Positions 1 to 9,774 of a DNA stretch of 64,000 nucleotides are shown here, one piece after another. Position 1 is the first letter of the stretch. Every line of letters begins with the position of its first letter. The notes beneath the pieces were generated by a model, which was not told where the DNA came from, did no database searches, and was given only the letters and a program-made list of their open reading frames with translations. This DNA comes from Caulobacter sp. (lineage in GTDB: Bacteria; Pseudomonadota; Alphaproteobacteria; Caulobacterales; Caulobacteraceae), in the NCBI GenBank assembly GCA_017745235.1, contig JAGHZU010000009.1:124001-188000 (forward strand), given 5' to 3'. A program made the position numbers and the translations under genes.

Positions 1-1252
1 CAAGCCCGAGTTCCGGGCCGAGTTCTTTCCCCCGGCGTGGCTGTATCCGCGTCCGCTGCCGATCAACGAGGTGGTGGCGGGACTGTCGCGCCCGGTGCCC
101 TTCGATCCGGCGATGTTCGACATTCCCGGCGAGCATGCCGACGTGGCCAAGAGCTGGGGCGGCTTCTCGGGTTTTCGCCTGCTGTGGCCGCTGAACCAGG
201 CCGACAAGCTGGACGAGATCGCCGTCTTCCAGGGCGCCAGCTACTTCCGCAGCCTGGGGCGGGGGCAGCGCTACGGCCTGTCTGCGCGGGGCCTGGCCAT
301 CGGGGCGGGCGAGCCGAACGAGGAGTTCCCCGACTTCACCGCCTTCTGGCTGGAGCGGCCGGCGATCGACGACCAGGCGGTGGTGGTCCACGCGCTGATG
401 GACAGCCCCAGCTGCTCGGGCGTCTACAGCTTCACGATCCAGCCGGGCGAAGACGTGGTGTTCGACGTCACGGCCCGGATCTTTCCGCGAACGACCATGA
501 CCAAGACGGGCGTGGCGGCGATGAGCAGCATGTTCCTGTTCAACGTGGCCGATCCCTCGCCGGTGGAGGACTTCCGCACCGCCGTGCACGACAGCGACGG
601 CCTGGCGATCTGGACCGGCAAGGGCGAGCACCTGTGGCGTCCGCTGCAGAACCCCAGGGCGCACCGGCTGAGCAACTTCCCCGACGAGGATCCCAAGGGC
701 TTCGGCCTGGTCCAGCGGGCCCGGACGCTGGAGGACTTCGGCGATCTGCAGGCGCGCTACGACCTGCGGCCCAGCCTGTGGGTCGAGCCGCTGGACGGGT
801 GGGGCAAGGGCGCGGTGCACCTGGCCGAGCTGGCGACCACCAAGGAGACCGACGACAACATCGCCATCTTCTGGCGGCCCGAGGCACCCTGGCAGGCGGG
901 CGAGGCCCACGTGCTGCGCTATCGCCTCTACTGGGGCCAGGAACGGTTCGCCAGCCCCGACGCGCGGGTGTTCCGCACCCGCACCGGGGCCGACGCCCAG
1001 GCGGGCCTGCGCCTGTTCACGGTGGACCTGCAGGGCGGGGCCCTGGCCGAGGGGCTGGACGGCGTGGAGGTGGAGGTCGAGGCCGACGGCGGGACGGTCG
1101 CCTGGAAGGACCTGTCGCCCTATCCGCTGGAGGCCTCGGCCCGGGCGGCCTTCGGGGTCAAGCCCTCGGCGTCGGCGGTGAACCTGTCGCTGCGCCTCCG
1201 CCGGGGCGAAACGCCGATTTCCGAGACCTGGCGCTATCTCTGGACTCCTTAA
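1..1252 (+). CDS. opgG: OpgG/MdoG-family periplasmic glucan biosynthesis protein, 3' part
   Basis: The open frame enters from outside the window (first full codon at base 2) and ends with TAA at 1250-1252, so the N-terminus and signal sequence are missing. About 416 residues remain of a family usually 500-550 long. The fragment matches the family: an early SxxGRGQRYGLSARGLAIGAG stretch, then FTAFWLERP, then a C-terminal immunoglobulin-like part ending ETWRYLWTP. Members are secreted to the periplasm and build or release the beta-1,2 backbone of osmoregulated periplasmic glucans, normally with an OpgH membrane glycosyltransferase, which would have to lie upstream. OpgG and the Tat-exported paralogue OpgD cannot be separated without the signal peptide. 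Confidence 0.9.
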   Translation, partial: KPEFRAEFFPPAWLYPRPLPINEVVAGLSRPVPFDPAMFDIPGEHADVAKSWGGFSGFRLLWPLNQADKLDEIAVFQGASYFRSLGRGQRYGLSARGLAIGAGEPNEEFPDFTAFWLERPAIDDQAVVVHALMDSPSCSGVYSFTIQPGEDVVFDVTARIFPRTTMTKTGVAAMSSMFLFNVADPSPVEDFRTAVHDSDGLAIWTGKGEHLWRPLQNPRAHRLSNFPDEDPKGFGLVQRARTLEDFGDLQARYDLRPSLWVEPLDGWGKGAVHLAELATTKETDDNIAIFWRPEAPWQAGEAHVLRYRLYWGQERFASPDARVFRTRTGADAQAGLRLFTVDLQGGALAEGLDGVEVEVEADGGTVAWKDLSPYPLEASARAAFGVKPSASAVNLSLRLRRGETPISETWRYLWTP

Positions 1253-1325
1253 GGGTTCGCGCGGAGGTCGAGGTTCAATCTCGGTTAATGAATTCCCGTC
1301 ACCGCTCTTTCCAACAGGGATTTGA

Positions 1326-2882
1326 GTGAATCGGGGTCCGGGCATGAGCGCCAAGCAGCAACTCGACCAACGTCTGGCCTTCATGCGTTTCGACCATAAG
1401 TCGCGGTCGGCCCTGAAGGCGGCCAAGGCGGTGATCGACGTCGAGATCCACTCGGCCCTCGACAGCTTCTACGACCAGGTGCGCGCCACCGCCGAGACGC
1501 GCCAGATGTTCTCCAGCCGCGCCCAGATGGACGCCGCCCAGGCCCGGCAGGCCGACCACTGGCGCAAGCTGGCCACGGCCGAGTACGGCGAAAGCTACGC
1601 CCAGGACGTGCAGAAGGTGGGCCGGGCGCACGTGCGCGTCGGGCTCGAGCCGCGCTGGTACATCGGCGGCTACGCCCTGGTGGCCGAGCAACTGATCCGC
1701 GCGGTGATGGCCAAGCGTCCCAGGGGCCTGTTTGCGGGCAAGGACGACGGCGAGACCGCCGAACAGATCGTGGCCCTGATGAAGGCCACGTTCCTGGACA
1801 TGGACCTGGCGATCTCGAGCTATCTCGACATCATCCAGGACGAACGCGACCGGCTGGAGGCCGAGCGCGCCGCCGCCGAGCAGCGCCAGGCCACGGCCGT
1901 GGCGGCGGTGGGCCAGGCCCTGGCCCGCCTGGCCGACGGCGACCTGTCGGCGCGTGTAGACGGCAGCCTCTCGGCCGAGTTCCACGGCCTGAAGACGGAC
2001 TTCGACAACGCCGCCGCGGCCCTGGCCGACACGATGAAGGCCGTCGAGCGCGCCACCTCGGGCATCCGCTCGGGCGCGGACGACATCGCCCGCGCCGCCG
2101 ACGACCTGGCCCAGCGCACCGAGCAGCAGGCCGCGACCCTGGAGCAGACGGCCGCCGCTGTCGAACAACTGACCGCCACGGTCAGCCGCACCGCCTCCAG
2201 CGCCAAGGAAGTGTCCAGCAAGGTCAGCGAAGCCGCCGCCGACGCCCAGCGCTCGGGCGAGGTGGTGACCCGCGCGGCCCAGGCCATGACGCAGATCGAG
2301 AGCTCGTCGGCCAAGGTGAGCCAGATCCTGGGCGTGATCGACGAGATCGCCTTCCAGACCAACCTGCTGGCCCTGAACGCGGGCGTCGAGGCGGCTCGCG
2401 CCGGCGACGCCGGCCGCGGCTTCGCCGTCGTGGCGCAGGAAGTGCGGGCCCTGGCCCAGCGCTCGGCCGACGCGGCCAAGGAGATCAAGACCCTGATCGC
2501 CGACTCCGGCCGCCAGGTGGAGGAGGGCGTGGACCTGGTCGGTCAGACCAGCCAGGCCCTGCGCGGCATTGTCGAGAAGGTGGGCGCAATCGACGCCCTG
2601 GTCGACGAGATCGCCGCCTCGGCCAACGAACAGGCCTCGGCCCTGGGCCAGGTCAACGTGGCCGTCAACCAGCTGGACCAGGTGACCCAGCGCAACACCG
2701 CCATGGTGCAGCAGTCGACCGAGGCCACTCACGCCCTGCGCGCCGAGGCCGCGGACCTGTCCAACCACGTCGGCGGCTTCCGCACGGGCGGGAGGGCCGG
2801 TTACGCGTCGCCGACGGAGAGCGCTCATCCGGTGCACGAGGCCCGCGCCCGCGTGGCCGCGTTCGCTCGGCCGGGGCGGTAA
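1326..2882 (+). CDS. Globin-coupled methyl-accepting chemotaxis protein (soluble)
   Basis: 518 residues. The N-terminal ~15-175 is a sensor globin (protoglobin/HemAT type) with the F-helix motif [15 protein letters not shown]; His102 is the predicted proximal haem ligand. A HAMP-like helix follows (~190-240, [13 protein letters not shown]), then a methyl-accepting signalling domain (~245-480) with the CheA/CheW-binding hairpin [20 protein letters not shown] around residue 340. There is no transmembrane segment, so this should be a cytoplasmic oxygen or redox chemoreceptor. The GTG start at 1326 has an AGGGA 5 nt upstream; ATG 1344 is an alternative. No CheR-docking NWETF-type C-terminus is visible. 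It is a single gene, convergent with the Mo-hydroxylase operon. Confidence 0.93.
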   Translation: MNRGPGMSAKQQLDQRLAFMRFDHKSRSALKAAKAVIDVEIHSALDSFYDQVRATAETRQMFSSRAQMDAAQARQADHWRKLATAEYGESYAQDVQKVGRAHVRVGLEPRWYIGGYALVAEQLIRAVMAKRPRGLFAGKDDGETAEQIVALMKATFLDMDLAISSYLDIIQDERDRLEAERAAAEQRQATAVAAVGQALARLADGDLSARVDGSLSAEFHGLKTDFDNAAAALADTMKAVERATSGIRSGADDIARAADDLAQRTEQQAATLEQTAAAVEQLTATVSRTASSAKEVSSKVSEAAADAQRSGEVVTRAAQAMTQIESSSAKVSQILGVIDEIAFQTNLLALNAGVEAARAGDAGRGFAVVAQEVRALAQRSADAAKEIKTLIADSGRQVEEGVDLVGQTSQALRGIVEKVGAIDALVDEIAASANEQASALGQVNVAVNQLDQVTQRNTAMVQQSTEATHALRAEAADLSNHVGGFRTGGRAGYASPTESAHPVHEARARVAAFARPGR

Positions 2883-2897
2883 GCTCGGCTTCTTCCA

Positions 2898-2993
2898 CGT
2901 CATCCCGGCCGTAGCAAAGCCGGGACCCAGGAGCCGCCGCAATGCGTTCGTCCCTGGGTCCCCGATAACCCCCGCGGGGCTTCCGGGATGACG
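2898..2993. repeat. Intergenic inverted repeat, probable bidirectional terminator
   Basis: The two arms (2898-2930 and 2953-2993) are imperfect reverse complements: the outer ends are CGTCATCCCGG and CCGGGATGACG, the inner ends GGGACCCAG and CTGGGTCCC. They fold into a long stem between convergent genes. The composition is that of the dispersed 'GTCATCCCGG' palindromic intergenic elements common in alphaproteobacterial genomes. No T-tract is present. No second copy was noticed in this window. Confidence 0.6.
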
Positions 2994-3007
2994 ATGATGG
3001 GGACGTT

Positions 3008-5317
3008 CTACCCCGGCTTGGCCAGCGCTTCCCGCACCGCCTGGGGCGTGATCGGGATGTGGCGCAGGCGCACGCCGACGGCGCGGTAGATGGCGTTGGC
3101 GATGGCGGGGGCGACGACGGTGGTGGCCGGTTCGCCCAGGCCCACGGGGACCTCGACGCTGTCGACGAACTGAATGTCCAGTTCCGGGGCGTCGGCGATG
3201 CGCAGGGGCGTGTAGGTGTCCAGGTTCACGTCCTTGACCAGGCCCTTCTCGAAGGCCGTTCCCTCGTGCAGGGCCATGCTCAGCCCCCATAGCGCCGCGC
3301 CCTCGGTCTGGGCCCGGGCCCCGTCGGGATCGACGATGGTGCCTGCGTCGGTCACCAGGGTCAGCTTCTGGACCGTGACGACCCCGGTGGCGCGGTCGAC
3401 ATGCACCCGGGCCACGCAGGACACCCAGGTGGGCATGTCGCGCTCCTGGCCGAAGCTGGCGGCCAGGCCCAGGGCGGTGTCCTTGGGCAGGGGCTGGCCC
3501 CAGCCGGCGGCCTCGGCGGCGCGGCGGACCACCTCGCGCAGGCGCGTGGCCCCGCCCTTGGTGCTGGCGTCGCTGCCCGCATTGGCGCCGGCGCCGGTCA
3601 GCAGCTTCAGCCGCAGGGCGACGGGATCGGTCTTCAGGTGGACGGCGGCCTCGTCGATGAAGCTTTCGCCCGCCCAGTTGGTCCAGCCGGGGCCCACCGA
3701 ACGCAACCAGCCAGGCCGGAAGGTCGAGTTGGCCAGGTCGTTGTTGAGGGCCCGCACCTTGTGGGCGCCCACCTCGTACCAGTGGTCGGCGCCGGAAATG
3801 GAGAAGGGGTCGTAGGCGACGCCGTTCTTGCCCTTGGGCATCAGGGCCGGGGCGTTGGCCAAGGTGGGCCAGCCGGCGGCGGCGTGGTGCTCTTGGCCCA
3901 GGATGTTCCCCTGGCCGTCGAAGGCCATGCGCACGGTCTGGACCGAAGGCGAGCGCGGGGAGTCGAAGCGCACGTCGTCCTCGCGGGTCAGCACCAGCTT
4001 GACCGGCTTGCCCAGCGCCTTGGCCGCCAGGGCGGCCGGCACGGCGTAGTCGCCGTTCAGCCGCCGCCCGAACCCGCCGCCCAGCATGTAGGTGCGCATG
4101 ACCACGGCCGTTTCGGGCTTGCCCAGGGCCTTGGCCAGGGTTGGCAGGATCAGGCTCTGCCACTGGTTGCCCGTGTGGATTTCCATGATCCCGTTCTGCT
4201 CGAACGCCAGGGCGTTGAGCGGCTCCAGCTGGAAATGCAGCACCGTGGCGGCGGTATAGGTGCGCTCCAGCACCGACTTGGCGGCCTGGAAGGCGGAAGC
4301 GGTGTCGGCGGTCTTGGTGTCGAGCAGCGCGCCGCCGTCGGCCTTGGCGATCAGGGCGGCGGCGTGGTCCTGCAGGTCCTTCTCCGACACGTCGGCGCCG
4401 GGGCCGGCCGTCCAGCGCACCTTCAGCAGGTCGGCGGCGCGGATGGCGGCGGGATAGCTTTCGGCGATGGCCAGCACCCAGCCGGGCACGGTGTCGGACG
4501 GATCCTCGATCGTAAGGTAACGGAGGTAGCCCTTGACCTTCCTGGCGTCTCCGTCGTCGACCGAGACCACCTTGGCGCCGTGTCGCGTCGGCGGCAGGCG
4601 GGGGCGGGCGTAGACCATGCCCGGGACCTTGGCGTCGATGCCGTAGACGGCCGTGCCGTTGGTCTTTGCGGCGATGTCCAGGGCCTTGCCCGGCTTGCCC
4701 ACCAGCTTGCGCTCGGACGCCGGCTTGATCGGAAGCTTGGCCAGTTCGTCGGGCGTGAACTGCCGCGCCACGCCGCCGCGCTTGACGATGTCGCCATAGG
4801 AGATCGAGCGTCCGCCTACGTGGACGACGCCGCCCTTCGCCGCGCCGCCGGCCGGAGAGACGTTCAGCAGCTTGGCCCCCGCCTCGACCAGGGCGATGCG
4901 GCCGGCGGCCCCGGCCTGGCTGAAGATGGGGAAGGTCTGCCACACCGACCAGCTGCCGCCGGTGACCATCAGGCCCCACTTGGGATCGGTGTCGACGTGG
5001 ACGATCCGCACCTTGTCCCAAGGCACGTCCAGTTCGTCGGCGAGGATCCGGGCCAGGGCCGTACCCACGTGCTGGCCCATCTCGGCGCGGATGATGTTGA
5101 CGGTGACCACGCCTTCGCCGTCGATGGCGAACCACAGGGTGGGCTCGAAGCGCGGGCCAGTCGGGGTTCCGGGCGCGCCGCCGGGCACGGCCGGGTCCAT
5201 CGCGGCCTCGACCAGGGCCGAGAAGCCGAAGGCCAGGCCCGCGCCGGTGGAGGCCACCAGGAAGTTGCGGCGCGACAGGAAGCTGCCCGGCTCGCCCTTG
5301 GGCGGAAGGCGGCTCAC
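3008..5317 (-). CDS. Mo-hydroxylase large subunit (isoquinoline 1-oxidoreductase beta-like)
   Basis: 769 residues. Molybdopterin-binding subunit of the xanthine oxidase family, closest in layout to IorB and related periplasmic aldehyde/N-heterocycle dehydrogenases. The N-terminus has a Tat signal (SRRNFLVAS followed by a hydrophobic stretch). Cofactor-domain signatures include [13 protein letters not shown] and the C-terminal VGLGEP, whose glutamate (~729) is the conserved catalytic base. The GTG start overlaps the stop of the 2Fe-2S gene (GTGA), so the long upstream extension of this frame is not used. It is the last gene of a three-gene operon that would pass electrons Mo to 2Fe-2S to cytochrome c. 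The substrate cannot be read from sequence. Confidence 0.9.
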   Translation of the reverse strand: MSRLPPKGEPGSFLSRRNFLVASTGAGLAFGFSALVEAAMDPAVPGGAPGTPTGPRFEPTLWFAIDGEGVVTVNIIRAEMGQHVGTALARILADELDVPWDKVRIVHVDTDPKWGLMVTGGSWSVWQTFPIFSQAGAAGRIALVEAGAKLLNVSPAGGAAKGGVVHVGGRSISYGDIVKRGGVARQFTPDELAKLPIKPASERKLVGKPGKALDIAAKTNGTAVYGIDAKVPGMVYARPRLPPTRHGAKVVSVDDGDARKVKGYLRYLTIEDPSDTVPGWVLAIAESYPAAIRAADLLKVRWTAGPGADVSEKDLQDHAAALIAKADGGALLDTKTADTASAFQAAKSVLERTYTAATVLHFQLEPLNALAFEQNGIMEIHTGNQWQSLILPTLAKALGKPETAVVMRTYMLGGGFGRRLNGDYAVPAALAAKALGKPVKLVLTREDDVRFDSPRSPSVQTVRMAFDGQGNILGQEHHAAAGWPTLANAPALMPKGKNGVAYDPFSISGADHWYEVGAHKVRALNNDLANSTFRPGWLRSVGPGWTNWAGESFIDEAAVHLKTDPVALRLKLLTGAGANAGSDASTKGGATRLREVVRRAAEAAGWGQPLPKDTALGLAASFGQERDMPTWVSCVARVHVDRATGVVTVQKLTLVTDAGTIVDPDGARAQTEGAALWGLSMALHEGTAFEKGLVKDVNLDTYTPLRIADAPELDIQFVDSVEVPVGLGEPATTVVAPAIANAIYRAVGVRLRHIPITPQAVREALAKPG

Positions 5318-5778
5318 GACTTGCCTCCCATGGCCGAGGCCGCCTGCTTGATGGCGGCGCGAATGCGGGCGTAGGTCATGCAACGGCACAGGTTGCCGCT
5401 CATGGTGGCGTCGATGTCGGCGTCGGTCGGGGCGGGGAAGTCCTTGAGCATGGCCGCCGCCTGCATGATCTGGCCCGACTGGCAGTAGCCGCACTGGGGA
5501 ACCTGCAGCTCCAGCCAGGCCTGCTGCACAGGGTGCTGGCCGGCCGGGTCCAGGCCCTCGATCGTGGTGATCTCGGCCCCGTCCACCGCGCCCAGCGGGG
5601 TGACGCAGGAACGGGTGGCGCGGCCGCCGACGTGGACGGTGCAGGCCCCGCACATGCCGACGCCGCAGCCGAACTTGGTGCCTGTCAGGCCCAGATCGTC
5701 GCGGATCACCCACAGCAGGGGCGTGTCCTCGTCGAGATCGATCGAGACGGGGCGGCCGTTGAGCGTGAACCGGGTCAT
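5314..5778 (-). CDS. 2Fe-2S subunit of the Mo-hydroxylase (IorA/NicA-like)
   Basis: 154 residues. The N-terminal plant-ferredoxin-type cluster has Cys38, Cys43, Cys46 ([11 protein letters not shown]) and Cys58. The C-terminal all-helical cluster has Cys96 and Cys99 (CGYCQSGQ) plus Cys131 and Cys133 (CRC). This is the standard two-cluster small subunit carrying electrons from the Mo centre. It starts 4 nt after the cytochrome c gene stop and overlaps the large-subunit GTG by four bases, indicating translational coupling. It has no signal of its own and is presumably exported with its Tat-bearing partner. Confidence 0.95.
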   Translation of the reverse strand: MTRFTLNGRPVSIDLDEDTPLLWVIRDDLGLTGTKFGCGVGMCGACTVHVGGRATRSCVTPLGAVDGAEITTIEGLDPAGQHPVQQAWLELQVPQCGYCQSGQIMQAAAMLKDFPAPTDADIDATMSGNLCRCMTYARIRAAIKQAASAMGGKS

Positions 5779-5782
5779 GGGC

Positions 5783-7087
5783 CTACTCCTTCCCCTCGGC
5801 GCGGCCCTCGGCGCGGATCGTCGCGACCTTCTTTTCCAGGTCGGGCCAGGCGGGCTTGTCAGTGCGTGTGGCGCGCAGGTAGGCGGCCAGGCGGGCGACG
5901 TCGGCGTCGCTGAAGCGGCCGAAGGCGGGCATGACCACGCCAGGCGCCCCCTCCTTGGCGGCCACCCCGTGCAGGATCACCCGGATCAGATTGGTGGGGT
6001 CGTCCAGGTTCACCGCGCTGTTCAGCGCCAGGTCGGGCCGCAGCGGGTTGGGCTGGCCCGCGCCGTTATAGTGGCAGGAAGCGCAGGCGGCGGTGTAGAG
6101 CCGCGCGGCCGCGTCGATCTGCGGGCCGGTGTTCAGCCGGTTGGCGGCCTGCGCCTTGGCCAGGGCGGGCGCCAGGGCCGAGGCGCGGCCGGCCGCGCCG
6201 CCGACGTCGGCGAAATAGACGGCCAGGGCCTGGATGTCGGCGTCGGGCAGCTTGACGAGGCCGTCGTGCACGACGGGCGACATGGGGCCGGCGGCGACGC
6301 CATGATAGCGGCTGACGCCGGTGCGCAGATAGGCGGCCAGCTCGGCCTGGTCCCACGGGGCGGGCGAGGGATTGGCCGAAGTCAGGGGCGGGGCGATCCA
6401 GTTGTCGATAGCGGCGCCGGCGAAGGCCTGGTCGCGCTTCTCGGCCCCCAGGGCGTTGCGCGGCGTGTGGCAGGCGCCGCAGTGGCTGACGCCCTGGGCC
6501 AGATAGGCGCCGCGGTTCCATTCGGGGCTCTTGTCCGCCGAGGGCTTGAACGGTTCGGGGCGGAAGAACAGCAGCTTCCAGCCGGCCTGCAGGGCGCGGA
6601 TGTTCAGCGGGAAGGGCACGCTGTTGCGCTTGGCCGGGGCCGAGACGGCCGGACGGGTCATCACATAGGCGTAGAGGTCGGCGATGTCGGCGTCGGTCAT
6701 CTTGCCGAAGTGATCGTAGGGGAAGGCCGGGAACAGGTGCTTGCCGTCGCGGGCCACGCCCTGGCGCATGGCGCGCCGGAAGGCGGCTTCCGACCAGGTT
6801 CCGACGCCCGTCTTGGGGTCGGGGGTGATGTTGGTCGAGTAGATCGTGCCGAAGCTCGTCTTCATCGGATAGCCCCCGGCGTAGGGCTGGCCGCCCTTGG
6901 CCGTGTGGCAGGTGGCGCAGTAGCCGGCGCCGGCCAGGACCTCGCCCCGGGCCACCTGGGCGGGCGAGAAGCTGGAGGCGGGGGGAGGAGCGATCTTGCC
7001 GATGGCCGGCCTCCAGGCGAAGACGCCGAAGCCGACGATCCCGAGGATCACGATCGCGAGAAAACCAAGAAGCAGTCGTTTCGGCAC
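5783..7087 (-). CDS. Membrane-anchored triheme cytochrome c
   Basis: 434 residues starting at GTG 7087, which has a strong AGGAGG six bases upstream; a longer frame to 7144 lacks this support. A hydrophobic anchor covers ~4-25. Three CXXCH haem sites lie at Cys57 (CATCH), Cys203 (CGACH) and Cys335 (CASCH), each in its own class I cytochrome domain with a distal Met (for example VVMPAFG in the third). The architecture matches the cytochrome subunit of membrane alcohol/aldehyde dehydrogenases and the C-terminal part of nicotinate hydroxylase NicB. As first gene of the operon, it probably carries electrons from the Mo enzyme to the respiratory chain. Confidence 0.93.
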   Translation of the reverse strand: MPKRLLLGFLAIVILGIVGFGVFAWRPAIGKIAPPPASSFSPAQVARGEVLAGAGYCATCHTAKGGQPYAGGYPMKTSFGTIYSTNITPDPKTGVGTWSEAAFRRAMRQGVARDGKHLFPAFPYDHFGKMTDADIADLYAYVMTRPAVSAPAKRNSVPFPLNIRALQAGWKLLFFRPEPFKPSADKSPEWNRGAYLAQGVSHCGACHTPRNALGAEKRDQAFAGAAIDNWIAPPLTSANPSPAPWDQAELAAYLRTGVSRYHGVAAGPMSPVVHDGLVKLPDADIQALAVYFADVGGAAGRASALAPALAKAQAANRLNTGPQIDAAARLYTAACASCHYNGAGQPNPLRPDLALNSAVNLDDPTNLIRVILHGVAAKEGAPGVVMPAFGRFSDADVARLAAYLRATRTDKPAWPDLEKKVATIRAEGRAEGKE

Positions 7088-7234
7088 GGGCGCCCTCCTG
7101 GCGGTCCTGTGCGATCGCGACGCTCGTGCGCGGGATCGCAACAAGGCCAGATACGGGCGAGCTTGGGATCAAATTCCCGGCCGCGCAAGGCGTTGGGGTC
7201 TAGCTGCGAGTCGATTGCGATACGGCGCGCGGCC

Positions 7235-8296
7235 TCAGCCGGCCGCCGGCGGGGCGGTCGAGGCGCGATGAATCAGGGCGAAAGGCAGCAGCTCGTCGCG
7301 GGGCGGCGGCGGTTCGGCCGAAGGATTGCGCGAGGCGCCGCCGATCAGCATCCGGGTGGCCAGGGACGACATCTCCACCAGCGGCTGGCGCACGGTGGTC
7401 AGCTGGGGCCGCGACAGGCGCGAGACGGGGCTGTCGTCGAAGCCGGCCACCGAGACGCCGCCGGGAACGGCGATGTCGGCCTCGCCGGCGGCGGCCACCG
7501 CGCCCAGGGCCATTTCGTCGGAGCTGGCGAAGATCGCCGTGGGGCGGTCGGGCAGGGACAGCAGGGCCTGGGCGGCGGCGTGGCCGGATTCGAAGGTGAA
7601 GTCGCCCTCGCGGATCCAGCCGTCCTCGATGGCCAGGCCATGGGCCGCCATGGCGGCGACGTAGCCCTCGCGCCGGGCCTGGCTGGCGCCGTAGCGGGAA
7701 TCGCCGGTGATGAAGCCGATGCGGCGATGGCCCAGGCCGATCAGATGCTCGGTCACCTCGCGGCCGGCGGCGACGTCGTCGGTGTGGATGCGCGGACCCC
7801 GGGCCTCGGCCTTTTCGGGCGCGAGGCGGACATAGGGCGTGCCGGCCTTGTCCAGCATCTCCAGCACGATCTCGTCGTCGCAGCTGGGCGGGGTCAGGAT
7901 CACGCCGTCGGGCTTGAGCGCGGCCAGCAGGGCGCCGACTTCCTGGCGCACGCGCGGACCGTCGTGGTCGATCAGCTCGACCAGCAGGTGGTAGCCGGCC
8001 TCGCGGCATTCCAGCGTCGCGCCCAGCTGGATGCGCGAGAGGTAGTCCGAGCCGCGCTCGCTGCGCCAGTGGTCCAGGGTCAGGGAGGCGTCGGCGAAGA
8101 CGGCGATCACGAACGAGCGCGACCCGGCCAGGCTGCGGGCCGACAGGTTGGGCGCGTAGCCCAGGGCCCCGGCGGCTTCCAGCACGCGCTCGCGCATGGC
8201 CGGGCGCACGTTGGGCTCGTTGTTCATCACGCGCGAGACGGTCTTGATCGAGACCTCCGCACGCGCGGCCACGTCGTAGATCGTCACCGCCGCCAT
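7235..8296 (-). CDS. LacI-family transcriptional regulator
   Basis: 353 residues. N-terminal helix-turn-helix and hinge are typical (TIYDVAARAEVSIKTVSRVMNN, then YAPNLSARSLAG), followed by a periplasmic-binding-protein-like effector domain (~60-340) with FDDSPVSRLSRPQLTTVRQP. It is transcribed away from the MFS transporter at 8484, so it probably controls that sugar-type transporter and itself. The ligand is unknown. The C-terminus is proline-rich and divergent. Confidence 0.93.
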   Translation of the reverse strand: MAAVTIYDVAARAEVSIKTVSRVMNNEPNVRPAMRERVLEAAGALGYAPNLSARSLAGSRSFVIAVFADASLTLDHWRSERGSDYLSRIQLGATLECREAGYHLLVELIDHDGPRVRQEVGALLAALKPDGVILTPPSCDDEIVLEMLDKAGTPYVRLAPEKAEARGPRIHTDDVAAGREVTEHLIGLGHRRIGFITGDSRYGASQARREGYVAAMAAHGLAIEDGWIREGDFTFESGHAAAQALLSLPDRPTAIFASSDEMALGAVAAAGEADIAVPGGVSVAGFDDSPVSRLSRPQLTTVRQPLVEMSSLATRMLIGGASRNPSAEPPPPRDELLPFALIHRASTAPPAAG

Positions 8297-8323
8297 GGGC
8301 GCGCCGAAATTGGGTGAATGGGA

Positions 8324-8337
8324 CTCATCGCCATGAG
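8324..8337. promoter_or_regulatory. Short dyad between the LacI gene and the MFS gene
   Basis: CTCAT-CGCC-ATGAG, a perfect 5-bp inverted repeat 27 bp upstream of the LacI-type start in the divergent intergenic region. It lacks the central CG of a classical LacI-family operator, so the assignment rests mainly on position. Confidence 0.25.
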
Positions 8338-8483
8338 CGCAGCCTAGTGCAACTTCCCGCCTTCACAAGGTGACGCTACCCGTCGGCGACGAACGCGATC
8401 GGTTCCGGCTTGTGGGCGGGCCGCCGTGGAGACAGTGTGCGGGCCAAGCACGGCGGAGACCGCGAGCGTTTTGGGGGGAGACG

Positions 8484-9755
8484 ATGGCCGCCGTGGAGGC
8501 CGAGACGATAGAGAGCGGCAAGCCGACGACGCCCGTGGGGGGCGGCTTCATCAGCGCCTACACCCTGGCCCAGATCGGCGCCTTCGTCAGCTTCATGCCG
8601 CTGCTGCAGGTTCTGCTGCCGCTGAAGGCCGAATCGATCGACCCGGCGGGCAAGGCGGTGGTGCTGAGCCAGGTGGCGATCTGGGGCTCGCTGGTGGCCA
8701 GCGTCGCCAACCTGCTGGCCGGGGCGGTCAGCGATCGCACCACCTCGCGCTTGGGCCGGCGTCGCCCCTGGATGATCCTGGGGGCGCTGTGCACGGTGGC
8801 CTCGTACCTGGCGATCAAGGCGGCCGACAGCACGGCGGAGCTGCTGGCCGGGGTGATCGGTTTCCAGCTGGCCTTCAACATGATGTTCGCGGCGCTGCTG
8901 GCGGTGCTGCCCGACCGCGTGCCCGACGCCCAGAAGGGGCGTGTGGCGGCCTTCCTCAGCCTGGGCCACCCGGTCGGCGGCATGGCGGGGGCGCTGCTGG
9001 TGGGCGGGCTGCTGGTGGACGAGGGGCAGCGCTACCTGGCCATCGCCGCGGTGCTGCTGGTCTCGATCGCGCCCTTCGCCCTGGGCCTGAAGGACGCCCC
9101 GCTCAACCCGCGCGCGCGACCGCCGATGGACTGGCGCGGCTTCGTGGCGGGCCTGTGGGTCAATCCGCTGGTCCATCCCGATTTCGGCCTGGCCTGGATC
9201 AGCCGGTTCATGGTGCTGGTCGCCATCACCCTGACCCAGAGCTACATGCTCTTCTACCTGCAGGACGCGCTGCATTATTCCGCGTTGTTTCCGGGACGGC
9301 GGGCCGAGCAGGGGCTGGCCCTGCTGACCACCGCAGCCACCTGCGCCAACGTGGCCTGCGCGATGATCGGCGGGATGCTTTCGGACCGGCTGAAGCGGCG
9401 GAAGCTGTTCGCGGCGGGGGCGGCCCTGGTGCTGGCCGGGGCGATGGTCACCTTCTCGATGACCCCGGGCTGGCCCGTGGTGCTGGCCGGGTTCGTGATC
9501 TTCGGCTGCGGCGCCGGCTGCTACTACGCCGTCGACATCGCCCTGGTCAGCACGGTGCTGCCCTCGCAACGCGACGTCGGCAAGGACCTGGGCGTGCTGA
9601 ACCTGGCCAACACCCTGCCGCAGGCCCTGGCGCCGATGCTGGCGTTGTACTTCCTGGGGCCCAGCCATGTGAACTACCAGGCTCTCTATCTGGTGGCGGC
9701 GGGGCTGGCCCTGGCTGGCGCCCTGACCATCCTTCCGATACGAGGCGTGCGTTAG
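8484..9755 (+). CDS. MFS transporter, GPH/sugar-cation symporter-like
   Basis: 423 residues with about 12 hydrophobic segments. The loop between helices 2 and 3 has SDRTTSRLGRRRPW, the signature of glycoside-pentoside-hexuronide and SUC-type sugar symporters, and a second DRLKRRKL follows helix 8. The ATG at 8484 has GGGGGGAG just upstream and is preferred to in-frame starts from 8370. It is divergent from the LacI regulator, which suggests sugar-inducible import. No catabolic gene adjoins it, so the substrate is open. Confidence 0.88.
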   Translation: MAAVEAETIESGKPTTPVGGGFISAYTLAQIGAFVSFMPLLQVLLPLKAESIDPAGKAVVLSQVAIWGSLVASVANLLAGAVSDRTTSRLGRRRPWMILGALCTVASYLAIKAADSTAELLAGVIGFQLAFNMMFAALLAVLPDRVPDAQKGRVAAFLSLGHPVGGMAGALLVGGLLVDEGQRYLAIAAVLLVSIAPFALGLKDAPLNPRARPPMDWRGFVAGLWVNPLVHPDFGLAWISRFMVLVAITLTQSYMLFYLQDALHYSALFPGRRAEQGLALLTTAATCANVACAMIGGMLSDRLKRRKLFAAGAALVLAGAMVTFSMTPGWPVVLAGFVIFGCGAGCYYAVDIALVSTVLPSQRDVGKDLGVLNLANTLPQALAPMLALYFLGPSHVNYQALYLVAAGLALAGALTILPIRGVR

Positions 9756-9774
9756 CGTCCAATCCGAGAGGCTC

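Noticed and set aside
1299..5135. Very long minus-strand open frame (over 1200 codons) across the chemoreceptor and Mo subunit genes
   Set aside because: Antisense to the chemoreceptor and out of frame with the Mo subunit; low-complexity Arg/Gly/His composition typical of GC-rich shadow frames.
5564..8317. Plus-strand frame of about 900 codons over the cytochrome and LacI genes
   Set aside because: Antisense to well-supported genes and without any recognisable motif.
8370..8483. N-terminal extension of the MFS transporter
   Set aside because: The ATG at 8484 has a strong ribosome site and begins at the expected point before the first helix.
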